Counted from the first letter of the stretch, positions 12,306 through 25,139 are shown. The stretch: DNA of 64,000 nucleotides from Acanthopleura granulata (GCA_016165875.1 JABBOT010000007.1:7845245-7909244), one strand, 5' to 3'. Made by a program: numbers and translations. Notes: a model not told the origin generated them from the letters alone.

Positions 12306-13254
12306 GCAACCCGACTGCGATAGGTTCATCCAACCAAAGTGCGGTAGATTTATGATACCAGGATGCGGTAGGTCTATAACACCAAGACTGTATGTTTATA
12401 TAAAAAAAATTCCGCTATGCAGCTATGCAACCAGAGTACAGTAAACTGATGCAACAAGACTGCAACAGGTTGACATGGCGAAAGTTGAAGAATACCACAA
12501 ATTTTACTATGTATTCTCAGATAAAATCCTCATTAGTGGCCCTTCGCGTGAGTTTATACATGACCTTTGATGGAGTTTGAATACCGTGTATGTGATACAA
12601 ATTGTACACAAACTCTCGTGACATCGGCAACAGTTTTAAAAATCGAATGATAATTAAGAAACCCAGTCTTTAAGACACTATCTTCAAGATAGTCTAGCGC
12701 TGAATTCTACTGAGTTAAACCTGACACATTAACACGTGTTTATGTTCACCCGACATTATTTCAACTGTCATCTAAGAAATTAAACTTGCTTTCGTCGACG
12801 TTAAAACACCTCGTCTTTTACCGGAGGCACGGGTCGGCTTCGTCTGGGATACACCTTAAACGTTTACCACCAAGGAATATACAGATTAGCTGTGTTTGTC
12901 TCCATGTCAAACCAGCAACCTTTCCTCTCCGAATCCTACACAGAAAGCCCTAGTATTGATTAGCTATCTCTTTGCAAGAGATAACAGAAGTGAAGTAAGA
13001 TATCAGAGACTGACTAATTTCCAACCGCGGGCTCTTTCTGTGGTAGCGAGAGGGGTAGTGGTTGAATACACGTGATAAGATATTATTCTCTTCATCTTAC
13101 GGAAACTGGATCTATGGTTGGATTGTTTTTAATATACCACTGATACCTGTCAATCTTCACACCGTTACACAGAGCCACCACGTACCTTTTTACGCTGGAA
13201 ATTTTTTTATTTTCTATTTCTTGATTGTTTTGCTAATTTTTTTCTGTGTGTTCA

Positions 13255-13473
13255 CAAAGAAGCCTCCCACCAATGCGGTCACTTTGAGTTCATGTCCAGT
13301 TTATACTGGTTTAATCTCCGAAGTAGGAACGTGAACATGAAGGTCTGCCGATAACCGGCTGATTGTCTTGGGTTTCCCCCGAGCTCTGCCTGGTTTCCTC
13401 CCATCATCATACGGTCGTGAGAGTGAAATAATCTTGAATACGGCGTAAAACACCAATCACACAGATAAATAAT
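13255..13473 (+). mobile_element. SINE-1 copy at the end of unit B
   Basis: A degenerate member of the most frequent short element in the window. The body includes 'cctcccaccaatgcggtc', then 'aaggtctgcc', 'gtttcctccca' and the tail 'ggcgtaaaacaccaatcac' followed by 'agataaataa'. It lies at the junction of units B and C. I do not see it at the equivalent point of unit C or D (about 22,090 and 30,400). Confidence 0.7.
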
Positions 13474-16400
13474 TTTTTCTATGTTTTGGAATTTGACGCT
13501 TTAGCCATCAGTTCTAAATTGTATTAAGAGGACGGGGTATTTTAGATCGATGGATAGGTGAGTTATCACAACCATGATTATAGCCTAAATTAAGCCGTTT
13601 TAGTTTGTGCTTAGAGAGAACTACGGAAATGCTAAACCGATGGCGACGTAAAATTAGCGATCTGAGAATATGATTAATATGAGAGGTCATGTCGCTCATT
13701 TATCTGTCTGACATTAAATGACAGCTTGTACCAACACTTACAAACACTGACAGTTCATGGAGAATGAAGACGGTGTAAGTTCGCAGACATGTAGGCAAGT
13801 TGGCAGCGATTCCGACAGCAATTCATCTCGGTGTACTATATACTGACCCCATTGCCACGTGGTGTGTACGAGAAACGAGGCTTAAATTACTGCCGTTAAG
13901 ACACATTGCATCTACGAGGTAAACAATATCCCCCTTGATTTCTTTTTGACGAGTATCTCTTCTTATTTTTCGGTGACTCTTTCAAAGATAACACCAGTTT
14001 TCGTATCTTACCTATATTACCGACTGAATAAATAAATTGAGCCCGACTCGTCCAAACAGTCAAGATGCTATTTTTGGGTCATACATTTCGTATGCATTAC
14101 CAGCCCTGATAACTTGCCTGATTAATTACTTGATACAATTTTTGTACACATTTGTAGAATATTTCAAATGTTTTTCAGACTTGCAAATTTTATGAAATGT
14201 GTATAAATGATATTCATTTATTTTTTATTTTCTACGTTATAGATTGATATAATTATTTGGTATCTTGCCAAACGGCGTTGTTTTTTTCTGAAACATTGCG
14301 TTCTTGGCTTACATATGCTTCTCTACGCCAATTTATTGCCGTCAGGGTAGATGCACTTAAGCTTACATCCAATGAAAATATATTAGAAAATTCTAGATCT
14401 CCCAGCTCAAGTTTTAAGGAGTAATCAATGTATTAATATAAAAGTCAAAGCCATAATTATATCTATTAGTTTTATCTAATATCTTCATTTCCTTGACATC
14501 TATTTTAAGCTGTTTACAACATCGCGTCAGGAATCCAATTCACCTCTTCAATGGGGCTTGATTAAAAGCTGCCTGCAATCTTCCGTTTTTACTGCATCAG
14601 CAGAGATCTTATAGACACCTTGACCGTCCCTGATCTGGGTGCCCATGAAAGCTGGTAGACTAAACCCCACAGAACGAACAAATTGGGGCAGATTAAGTTG
14701 AATTACCATTTCTTCCCCAGTAGCCATCAAACCGTCACCGTAGCTTGTACTTGACCACCGTTTGATCATGCTGTACCAATTCAAATCACAGTTCCTGAAT
14801 ATATTCTCATTCCCTGGCCTTGTCACACAAAAAGCTCTGAGGCCAGCTTGAACTTCTAACCCGAGACTCTGGGACTCACACTTCACACAGCATTCCTTTC
14901 CAATGAGATACTTTATGGTTTCTTTTCCTTTTAATCTCTAACCTTTATTACTGTACATTGGTATAATACGTTTGAACAGCTCTAGAGATCTGCCATTCTT
15001 GACAAGATTAGCTGAAGTTTGCTTGGGTTTGCTTGGTTTATAGCTTTATCTTGATAGGTTCTGCCGCGAAATTTATATGGTTTGTCCATATGGAAACTTT
15101 AATTAAAAGTCCTGTTTTTGACACTTTTGTTCAGATCCACATCATGATGAGGAGGTTAGGCTGAGTCACATAGATGATTGATTAGCTGGCTGTGAGGATT
15201 GTCAGATGGGCATAGCCAATACCATATTGTCCAAAACTGAGGCAGTGTTGTGAGCTGAAACGCATACTTGTAGCCTATGTCTGCACTAAGTTGAACTTTA
15301 CACTTTTCGAATGTGAAAGGATTGTTTCCAAACAATATGTGATACTGGCTATAGTGTAAAATGATCCAAAAAAGTAGCAGTGCCCGAGTCTTGGGTGTAC
15401 TTGTCAGGATTCCCGTGTGTGTAAAGGAGGTTTTTTCTTTCACTTACGGGTTGATATTGAACGATCCACGCTCCGCCGATGGAAAAATGCCTGTACTTGA
15501 ACTTTGGTGTTACTAAAACTGTTGCGCACTGTGGAAACAGTTATAGCTCACCGGATTACTACATGCATATGCATAACATTGCCAACACGTGTACTCGGTC
15601 ATTAACAGTCTTACTCAAATTAAGTTTTATACATATTTACTTCACTACAGTTAATCTGTCTCTGTGCGCAGAATGCCTCATCCCTGTAGCTGCGTACAAT
15701 TAGGCCGAACCATCCCGTATCATCCCGTAAAATCTCTTTTTTCACCTAGGAGTCCTATCATATTTCACCAGAAGCCCCCGGTATCAATACGCAACAAAAG
15801 CAATGTGAGGTTCCGAAATTCGACAGGCAATTTGTATGCTCTTCCCGTTCATACGATTCTCAGGGGCCTTTTTGATAATAATCAGTAGACAAGATCTGAT
15901 GAATACGTGGCAGCGGAAAAATGTCATCACTAATACGCCAAAGGTCCGCAGTTTACTCCACATCGTCCACCCATAAATCTGGCCGTCGACATAATAGAGA
16001 ACAAACTGGCGGTAGAAATCAAACAAACAGTCGATTATTTGAAGCCCCGAGTTCACACAGCATTCGCCTTACCATTGTGCAGGAGATCAAAGGTCATGTC
16101 AGACCCTAGATTACTGCCTAAACCACATTTAGGCAGCAAATTGGACTTCTTTGTTGGAAATCGGTCATACGATTATTAACTCGGAAAGGCCATTTCGGTT
16201 TATGGTTGGTATACGATTGTTGGTTTCGACGCCTAAGTTCACCACTCAGCATTGGCGACTTTACAAGGAACAACAGAGTTGCTCCCGCGACTTGTGGAGA
16301 AGGTAGGTCAGATTGGACATGTCAACAACTGTTGGCCAACTAGGTCTAACAAGATGTTCTAGATAAGACAGGAGGTCAACATCTTACCGGCCAGCGTGAA

Positions 16401-16757
16401 CTAATAGGTCAAGTGATGGCTAATACGGTTAGTACATGTCCTTTATTGGCTCATTGTAAATGTAATAACCGACAAGGGTAACTGCTGCTCCCAAACCAGC
16501 TTATGTGAAGGGTTCAAATGCTTGACCAATCTTTGCTTAGAAATACCTTGTCATTTACATACCGTGGTTTTCATCATCAGGGGACACAACTGATGATAAC
16601 ATTTGTTCTAGTGAAGCGGGGAATAACCTTGCACCTCCGTTCCTACTTACTGTTGTGCTACTATAATATTAGATGTGGAACAAGAAATTTTCAGATAGTA
16701 CATATCTTATAGTCACATCAAAAACATTAATCCGTCAGTTAATCCGAGCTTAAGTGT

Positions 16758-16880
16758 ATCAGTCAGTAGTTGTATTTTTCCACCTACAGGTTAAATCTGT
16801 CATTTAGTATTTGTATTTTTCCGCGGAGGAGATCACATCCGTCAGTTAGTACTTGTGCCTCTTTCCTGTAAGGAGACCAC
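16758..16880 (+). repeat. 37-42 bp tandem repeat, unit C
   Basis: Three diverged units beginning 'atcagtcagtag', 'atctgtcatttagtat' and 'atccgtcagttagtac' at 16,758, 16,795 and 16,837. Each contains 'gtatttttcc'-like sequence. Unit D has a related, degraded pair at about 26,610-26,740. Confidence 0.65.
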
Positions 16881-18407
16881 ACGACAGGCTCAATCACCAC
16901 CAAGGAAAATGAAAGTGTGTGCTACGTACAGTGTACACAAACTGCATTGAGACTTTGTATCTAAGGCTTGTTCTCGAGAAAATGTCTCACCGAACTGATT
17001 TCACCCGCTAACAAGTTGAAAGATATAATACGTTTCTCCTGAAACAGACATTATTCTTTAACACCAGACCTTTTTCACCAGCGTGCCAACAAAATGGAAA
17101 TTGCATGGAGCCTTTAATTACCACCTAGGAGCAGCTTGGCGGACCTTCTGTCTGGTTACAGGGCAAGTGGAGTGAAGTCGGGTTTAATGCCCGTACAAGA
17201 ATTCCCTCCCCCCTCATGAGCCCGGGCCAACTGGTCGTCCGTACAGGTTCGATATTTGATGTCAGGCGACCACTGACCCTCCATCAGCCGCCCAGATAAC
17301 CGAGATAAGATACACGTGTACTGTTTAGCAGTGTGAGGAGCATCTACGTGTGAGGTGTCTGGGAATTCACACGTGTCTGCTTCTTGTTATTGCTAAATAC
17401 ATTACGAAATACATTGACCAATGAAGAGAAAACAAAGAAAACCAACTGAATGGAAAGATGGACTAAAGTTATGAAACATGCTTAGTTTCATAATAATTCA
17501 CTTAGATATGACAGCAAACATTTGATCGAAGACATTGAATGAAAACGAAAAGAATAATTATGACAGCTAACTTGTTGTGAATTATCGTAGGGCAGAACAA
17601 ACAATTAAAATTTACTCCAATAATAATAAATGATACTCAGCTCACTAATACAGAAACCTGTTTTGTAACATATGTATATTGTTGTGACCATTTTAGCCTG
17701 ATATTGTTTATGCTGAAACAAAATTTCATAGGGACCGATGCACAGTTCTGGAAACTGACAGGAAAAAATGCAAAGAAAAATTGTTTCTCTTATTGATGAA
17801 TACCTGAGTAGAGATGAATTTATTTTAGATGCTGCATTTCATTCTGTTTCAAACTACTTTCACATCTTTAGAATATCCGCTTTACACCACGCTAGAAAGT
17901 CGCCAGCTTTTCCAACGTTACATTAGTTTACTGTCCCGATGGAGTGGAAAGTAAAGTCCCCGTGGAGAACACAATATCGAGGGAAAAATTAGAGCAGCCT
18001 TGTTCCTGAGACGCATGCGTGAAGTTAGAGTATTGATTATTCCAGGGTTTGTCGGTTTGTGTAAACTCTAGAAAAAGTCTAATCCAACCCTGTGAAATTA
18101 CTGAGTGTCTACATAATTCTGTCTCGTAAAGATAATATACCTCTGTCATGCCAACTATGAATACTAATTCAGTTTTCCGGAAGTCTTGTGTTAATCGGTT
18201 GCCAAAAAAAGTGGCGTTAGTTTCTGAAGCTGAGGCTCTAAGAGTAGACGATAAAAAATTGTCTGTGAATGAAAAAAAGAAATCAGTATAATACTAATAC
18301 TTCATCTCTGAAAGAATTACGTTCCCCGCAGATTTTCTTAGATTCAGAATGGCACTAGCTCTTTACCTAAGAACATTCCTAACAATAAGATAATTCAATC
18401 TGCTCCG

Positions 18408-18533
18408 TTTACGCATTATTGTATATTATGTTTATATTTATTTGTGTTGATTAAGTTTTCAGTTTTCTCCTAGAAAACAGGAACATTTACCTATTGGATA
18501 TATTTCGAGGTTTGAAATAAAGATTATCTATCT
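18408..18533 (+). mobile_element. 5'-truncated LINE-like 3' end
   Basis: A 126-bp insertion flanked by an exact 10-bp target-site duplication, ATCTGCTCCG (18,398-18,407 and 18,534-18,543). Inside are a 7-bp stem 'gttttct/agaaaac' with a 3-base loop, an 'aataaag' motif and a short TATC-type tail. That is the layout of the 3' end of many non-LTR retrotransposons. Which LINE clade it came from cannot be told from 126 bp. The related position of unit D (about 28,140) reads through without it. Confidence 0.7.
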
Positions 18534-18562
18534 ATCTGCTCCGAGGTCTCAATATGAAACTC

Positions 18563-18576
18563 CCCCCCCCCCAATT
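18563..18576. repeat. Poly-C tract
   Basis: A run of about ten C residues shortly after the LINE-tail insertion. Similar C runs occur at about 19,408-19,420 and 59,465-59,476. These are simple low-complexity tracts and may be sequencing-sensitive. Confidence 0.6.
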
Positions 18577-20571
18577 CCCGCCTTTAACAATACGATCCAA
18601 AGCTGTGTGCTCCTTTGTTCTTTCCACTTAGTACGTCACACCTGTCTTAAGTAGTACACAAGCACTGTAGTGTCACAACGGGAAACAATAGGTTTTTTCT
18701 GCAATTTAGACCCTTCCGTGTAGCCCGTCAGAATTTCCCATTAGTCAGTACTCGTGTGGATTTCATGTAGTAAACGGACTTGAGCTCTTCATCAGAGACA
18801 GTTTGAATAGTTCGTAAATAAATTTTGGGTAACTTTGTTTGGGGGCACAAGCTGTATCATATAAAGTGAGACGGTCAGTAATTATAGATAACAAATCTTT
18901 TACCATTAGTCACATTTTGATCAATAATATGACATCTTCAATGGGAGTAAAGGGATTTTTGTGCCTCAAATGGAACAATTGAACTAACTAACTTCACGTC
19001 TTACTGACTCTAAATGACGAACAGATGTTGGCATATCCAATCTCCTTCACATTCTAGACAGGTTTTACGAACAGCACCGTTGGTCTCAGTACCACGTGAA
19101 GCCACCACTGCTGAGGGGTGACTTTGAAGTCCTATTTGCTGTCTAAGTACATTAATTATCAGCTCTGGTATGACCTTGGACTTCAATATTGCTTAGTCTT
19201 TGCGAGTTGTACAGGTTGCTTTACATTGAGTCCATGGATGTGTAACTTTCACATGACGGCGGTCAGTTTTATGAGCACAGCAAATTTTTTTGGTAAGCCA
19301 GTGATAATCTTTAAGACGTGTCACGTACATATCACGTGTGACTCTATATTGGTAGAAGACATGTCGTCTTCATTGAATGCTAGGTGTCAAACATTTATTG
19401 CCACACAGCCCCCCCCCCCCCGAACAGGGAGACTGGGGGAATATACAAATACAAAGCTTTAAATTTCCCCGCGACACGCGCGTGATGACACCTGACATTT
19501 CTCATGAAGTATGAAATGACTGTCAATAACCCCACCTTCAGCTCTGCAGCGCTATAGACAGGCGCTCTAGCGTGTTACGGTAAAATTATGCCAATGAAAT
19601 CTTGGAACACACGACGAGGAATTGATAAATTAATTGATTGCTTTATTGCTAGAACGATGGCTTTGTCTAGTATATCTTCCAGCCAGACTCTACACCCCTC
19701 GGGCTCTATTTACAGCGTCTAGGTTACGTTACGTTACAATCTAGAGTCATCTACTTTCCCAGGGTGTAGAGTAAGTCAGGTTATTGCTGTTCTAGCTGTC
19801 GGGGAAGTCGCTCCGGCTCACCCCAGTTTGAGCCATCATCACTATATAACCTATGATTGTGTCGAAAATTTCCCTTGGACAGTCAACAGTCGAATATCTA
19901 CATTCCGCCCAGAGTCACACAGATTGTGTCTGTACCGCAGGATTCTTTGACACGAAGTCGGCCCCGATTCTTTATGGTCTGATTGTTTCTCTGGCAATAA
20001 GATTTTACACCTTAAGACTCTGACATTCTCATTTCACACCCATCGCATTCAGGTTCATGTAAGACGATGTCATTACAGCGGACTTGATCAGTGGCGACGA
20101 CAATAATAACAGCTGAAACACATAATAACATCTCATTCTGTGCTCATATCTGACGGAAACTGGTTAGATTAATAGATTTTTGGTTATATACCCACGATGC
20201 CTGTTAATGGTTACACAGCTCCAGACGTGTTTATTTTGTATAATTGTGTAATATTTCCCGTCTTTATCCCACTACTTTTTCTTCAGATCCTACTGTGGTG
20301 AAAATGCCCTACATGTAAACTAGAATTATATCTCGCTCTGAAATACATCAAAATTTTTTCTTTTACAATATGATTTTGCACCATATGTATTTACGTACCT
20401 GTATAACGAAGGCATGGTTGGTATTCATAGCCCAAACAGAACGCCATGTGAGTTTCACGTTTTGTTTGCTTTTAATCTTGGCTCTTCACTCATCATCATA
20501 AATATTTGTCATCTACTTGAGTATGCGCTTTAGACAAGATGACGAGGCAGAGAATATAAATATCTACGGTA

Positions 20572-20935
20572 TGTATGAATACATGTATGTATGCAATATA
20601 CATGTGTGCCTGGGTTGTACTGAACAATTTTTTAGTCGTATGACTACGAGGAATGCTCAAAATGTAGATCTGCTGTTTGTCTTTGTGTCAGGACCAGTCG
20701 ATGCAGCCACTGGAGCATCCTGCCGAAGACACTAAACTTGACACCCCACCCTGTCACATTATACTCACACTGGGCTGACCTAATGTTCCCTTGCCCTAAC
20801 CTCTCAGTGCCGAGGGCCAAGCGAGGTAGCAACAAGTACCATTGTTAAAGTCTTTGGTATGACCCGAGCGGAGATCGATCCCGGATTTACCGACCTTGAG
20901 GCGGGTGCTCTCACCACCAGGCCACCGAGCCGGTC
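20572..20935 (-). mobile_element. SINE-2 (tRNA-like) in unit C
   Basis: On the reverse strand, starting at 20,935, the element begins like a tRNA. The A box is 'tggcctggtgg' and a B-box-like 'ggatcgatctcc' lies about 45 bases on. It ends (left side) in an ACAT-type simple repeat. AATATCTACGGTA at 20,559-20,571 and the diverged AACGTCTACCGTG at 20,936-20,948 look like its target-site duplication. Unit D has the single empty-site version at 29,562-29,574. The family differs from SINE-1 in head and tail. Confidence 0.75.
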
Positions 20936-20939
20936 AACG

Positions 20940-21400
20940 TCTACCGTGGATTCATGCGCCAGGCTGAGGTTAATTCATATAACCAGACTGCTTCAGATTC
21001 ATGCAACGAAACCCCGATACATTCATACAACCACACTCTGGTACGTCATATTGTCTCCGGCAATTCATGATGAGAAACTCTTTTAGATTCCCGCAACGTC
21101 ACTGCGCCAGATTCGTTCTACCAGACTGCTTTAGTATTATTCAACCAGATTGCGATAGATTCAATCAACCCGCAGCAGTGAAGTCATGAAGGCAAGCAGC
21201 CGTGGACTCATTTAACCAGACTGTGTCGGATTTATGTGATTAGATTGCGGCAGATTCACGTAAGCAGAATACTGTAGATTCATGCATCCTACTACGGTGT
21301 GTTCATGCAACCAAATCGTTTTAGATTTATAATACCGGGATGAGGTAGGTCTTTTAACACCAAATTCTTGCTACAAGACTGCAACTTGTTAACATGGTGA
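20940..21400 (+). repeat. GATTCATG minisatellite, unit C (medium)
   Basis: About 460 bp of degenerate units such as 'gattcatgcaacgaaac' and 'gattcatgcatcctac', starting immediately after the SINE-2 target duplication. No SINE-1 fragments lie inside, unlike unit B. Confidence 0.75.
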
Positions 21401-22509
21401 ACTTGCAACAGTGAAAAAATACTGTAAATTTTGCTATATAAAGCTCCAAAAGTTTAAATTAATCCCTGCATGCAGCAATTTTAAAAATGAAAGGGGAATT
21501 TAGAAACAATCCTTTTCAGACAGAATCCACAAGACATTTTAAGAATGGCGGAGAACCGCTTTGCTGACTTAAACCTGCCAGATTGACACCTGTTTATAAT
21601 CATCAGACAGGATTTGAACAGTTATCTGTGAAATTAAGCGTGCCTTCATCTAGGTTATGACACTGGAGCACATACAGGTCCGCTTAGTTTGGATACATTC
21701 CTATCGTGTACAACGAAGGGATAAACAGATTAGCTGTGTTTATAGCCAGCAACTTTTGCTCTCCTTCCAATCCTACACAGAAAGCCCTTGTATTACTTTG
21801 TAATGTCTTCGCAAGAAATAACAGTAATGAAATAAGATATCAGAGACTGGTTAATTTCCAACCGCGGGCTCTATCTGTGGTAGTGAGGGTAGTAGTCGTT
21901 GAATAAACATGATAGCATATCATTCTGTTTATCTTGCGGAATCTGGCTTGAAGGTTGGATTGTTTGTAATATATCACTGATACCTATCAATCTTCACAAA
22001 GAGCTAACATCAGGTCTACAGACTCGTTTACTCAGGGTAAATGTGTCCATTTTAATTCCTGTTTTTGCTGATTTTTGTCCTTCTTTGTGAAGAAATGTCA
22101 TGCCTCTGCTATCGCCTCTGTTGAACTTAGAGAACGAGGTACTTTTAGATGGATGGATGGATGATGAATGGACGGAGGACTTGCCATGACTGTAGACCAA
22201 AAGCAGGAAGTAGTTTGTCCTCTCTGCAGGGAAAGAAACGGGAAATGTTAAAACTAGGACAACGCAAAATTAGCGATCGGAAAACGTGATACTTGTGATA
22301 GTATTTCCGGATGGGAACGAAAATGATGTTAACTAATGGCCACTACCAGGTCATATCGCTCATTTATCTGTCTGACATTAATGTAAGATTGTACCAATAC
22401 GTAGAAGAGAAGATAAAACAGTCAAGATAAAGACGGTGTGAGTTTGCAGGCATGAAGTCAAGTTGGTAGCGATTATGATAGCAATTTATCTACCTCGACT
22501 TTACACTGG

Positions 22510-22645
22510 CCCATCGCCAGTTCCGCCAGTAACCTGTGAATGATCGTGGGCTTCCCCCGGGTCTTCGCTGTTTCCTGTGGTGGTCAGCGTAGTATAAGCC
22601 TTGAGTACTTCGGAAAACACCAATCAAGTAAATAAATGAAAAAAT
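22510..22645 (+). mobile_element. SINE-1 copy in unit D, 5' truncated
   Basis: Sequence from 'gccagtaacctgtg' to 'aaaacaccaatcaagtaaat' matches the 3' half of SINE-1. It interrupts the start block of unit D. Units A, C and E read from 'gacccatgccacgtggtg'-like sequence into the next block without it. The insertion therefore postdates formation of the units. Confidence 0.65.
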
Positions 22646-23164
22646 TACTCCCGACTGAAGAAAAAATACGTGCAATCCACTCGCTCTTGCAGACTATCAA
22701 GTTATACGTCCAGATGCTGCTATTTGATTAAAGATAAAGAAAAAGGATTCATCCGCATTGTATGAGATTGGCTCCAAGCTTCTGTGTCACAGAGTTAGCC
22801 TGCCTATACAGCCCTTATTATTTGCATGAGCAATACAATTCTTGTACTCATTTGTAGAATCATTCCAAATCATTTTCGACTTTGGGAATTTTATTAAATG
22901 TGTTATAGATTGACATAATCATTTGGTATTCTGCCAAGGGAAGTTGTTCTTTTGTAACACTGTGCTTTCTTCTCTGCGCAAATTTATTAACCTTTAGATC
23001 AGAAGCACTTGAATATAGATATCAAATTAAAATATCCTAGAAAATTCCAGATCTTCCAAATGTTGAAACCAGTCCAAATTTTCATGAGAAAATTCTTAAT
23101 GACATCCGTTAATTTTATGTGATATCTTCGTCTGCTCGACATCTATCTTAAATTTTTGATAACA

Positions 23165-23830
23165 ATAGGCCAGGGATCAGTTCACCTCGTTCATGGGCTT
23201 GATTAAAAACTGCCTAATATCTTCCCTTGTTTATTGCTTCAGCAGAGACTTTGTAGGCGCCTTGACCGTCAGTCAGCTATGTGGCCGTAAAAGCTGATGG
23301 ACTAAAGTCCCACAGAAGAACATATCAGAGAGATTGTGTTGATTGCCATTTCTGTAGCTAACCATCGACTCATCACCGGAACTTGTACTTGACCACTCAT
23401 CGTGTTATACCAATTTAAATTGCCCTGACTGAATATATCCTCTTTCCCTGTTCTACTCACATAAAGATCTCTGTTTAGACCAGCTTAAAACTCTACCCCG
23501 AGATTCGTGGGTTTACACTAACATTCACACAGCATTGCTTTTATTGAGATACTTTGTGGCGTCTTTTTCCTTTAATCTCTAACCTTTATTAATGCACGTC
23601 GCTTTAGGACGTGCAGAGCTCTACAGTTCTATCGTTCTTGGAAAGATTAGCTGAATCCAGGCTTTCGCTTGGTTTATATCCTTAGTTTGAGAGGTATGGG
23701 CGTGAAATTTATATCCCTTGTCCCTCTTAAAATTTCTATTCATTCTCAGATGGGGGATGGTCGAGTGGGGAGGGGTGGGGCCAGTCGGATGGCTGGATAG
23801 CTGGCTGAGGAGGCTGTCAGGAAGGCATAG
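23165..23830 (+). repeat. Left arm of large inverted repeat, unit D
   Basis: Blocks b (23,165-23,535), c (23,560-23,770) and d (23,785-23,830) match the left arms of units B and C in direct orientation. They match 25,140-25,750 on the opposite strand. No ORF with a recognisable product runs through the arm. Confidence 0.65.
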
Positions 23831-25139
23831 CTAATACCATGTTGGCCAAAACTAAGGCAGTGTTGTGAGCTGAAATGCATACCTTATGTCTTCATATGGT
23901 TTTAAGTGAACAACAAAATAAGTTGAGCTTTACACTTTCAGAACGTAAAAAGATTCTTTCCAAATAATATGTAGTACTAGCTATAGCGTAAAATGATCCA
24001 AAAAAGTAGCAGTGCCGGAGACTTCGGTGTACCTGTCATGATTGCTATATCTGTTCTGAATGTTTTTTTTCTTCTTTCACTTCCTGGTTGATTATCCGCC
24101 TCACCGGAGAACTGCCGGATATTGAGCGATCCATGTTCTGCCTTTGGAAACATGTCTGTACTTGGGTTTTGGTGTTACTAAAATCCAGCGCACTGTGGAA
24201 ACTTACTCAAATTTAAAAAATTATGACAAAATTTTATTCATATTCATTCATCATAATTAACATGTCTCTGTGCAAAAAATTCGTAATCCCTGTAGCTGTG
24301 TACAAGCAACCATTCCGTTTCATCCCGTAAAACCTATTTTTTCTCCTATCAACATATTGTTGTGGTTCTGTTTGTATTTTTCGTTTTTTGCTCTTATTAT
24401 TGTTGTTGTATAACCATCCGGTATCAACTTCTTTTGCTTTTCACATCTTGTTCTACTTTTTGTTGTATTTTTTGTTCTTTTTTGACTCGAAGTACTTTTG
24501 TTTTCCTTTTTTCTCTGAAACCTTCTCATCAGAAGCTGCTGCTATTTTTTTTCCCAACCTATCGACAGAAGACTTCAAGAAACTCAGTTAGCATTTATAG
24601 TTCGTGTGAGAGACATACATTTATTTTACGAGGCAAAATTAAGTAGACACTCAGTAATTTCACGCTGTTGGATTAGATTTTTCTACAGTTTACACAACCC
24701 GAGAAACCTTGGCATAATCATTGCTCTAAGTTCACGCATGCGCCTCGCAAACAAGGCTGCTCTAATTTTAACCTCGTAATTTATATTCTCGGTGGGGACT
24801 GTTTTCCACTCCACAAGGACAGTAAGTCAATTGAATGTCGGAGAAAGTGGCAGGTTTTTAATGTCCGGAAAATGTGAAAGTGGTTGGAATGAGAAAGACA
24901 AGCTGCAAGTAACATAATTGAAGCTCTACCCACCGGTGAATTCACCTTGTAGGGTAATAAAAAGTTTTTATCAATGTCACATGAAATAATTTCTTTTTCT
25001 TTTAAAAGCAACTTAATGTTTTTCATCTTTGTACTCTCTAGAGTATCCGGAGTAAATCTCCGGCCTTAGCACCTATCTGGAAGAAAATCTCCTGACTTGA
25101 AGCCGCATCCGAAACGACCAGAGCAGGAATCTAGCACGT

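Larger units (their letters stand above)
11320..12480 (+). repeat. GATTCATG minisatellite, unit B (long)
   Basis: Many degenerate copies of a unit of about 25-30 bp built around 'gattcatgcaaccagactg'. Two minus-strand pieces resembling the SINE-1 3' end interrupt it (about 11,703-11,835 and 12,172-12,305). The stretches 11,380-11,860 and 11,870-12,320 resemble each other along their length, including the SINE piece, so a roughly 480-bp block of array plus SINE seems to have been duplicated. The short ORF at 11,404-11,622 is a product of the repeat, not a gene. Confidence 0.75.
4866..13500 (+). repeat. Array unit B
   Basis: This is the second unit. In order it holds a left inverted-repeat arm (4,866-5,560), a spacer with a GTT-rich block (5,860-6,300), an f block (6,300-6,580), the right arm (about 6,740-7,380), a block shared with unit D (7,385-7,870) and a block shared with C (8,280-8,880). 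Then come an inverted f copy (8,880-9,130), a long block shared with C (9,850-10,740), a SINE, a long minisatellite (11,325-12,480) and a terminal block (12,720-13,330) ending in another SINE. The left edge is a junction with unit A that skips about 3 kb seen in later units. Unit boundaries are my convention; any circular permutation would serve. Confidence 0.7.
13500..22260 (+). repeat. Array unit C
   Basis: This is the third unit, with a start-to-start distance to unit D of about 8.66 kb. It has the left arm (14,500-15,220) but no right arm. Instead, 15,760-17,280 holds sequence that matches unit A in reverse orientation and partly unit D in direct orientation. The inverted f copy is at 17,890-18,180. 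The 9,850-10,740 block of unit B recurs at 19,090-19,970. A SINE (20,572-20,935) and a shorter minisatellite (20,940-21,400) follow, then the terminal block (21,580-22,090). No coding sequence is recognisable. Start codons and reading frames are not preserved between units. Confidence 0.7.

Noticed and set aside
11320..12480. CRISPR-like array
   Set aside because: The repeats are contiguous and degenerate with no unique spacers, and the genome context is animal.
20890..20935. A true tRNA gene at the SINE-2 head
   Set aside because: A and B box-like elements are present, but the acceptor stem and anticodon arm do not close and the sequence continues into an SINE body.
20859..21086. 75-codon frame across the SINE-2 head and minisatellite
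   Set aside because: It spans an SINE/array junction that is absent in unit D and has no protein similarity.
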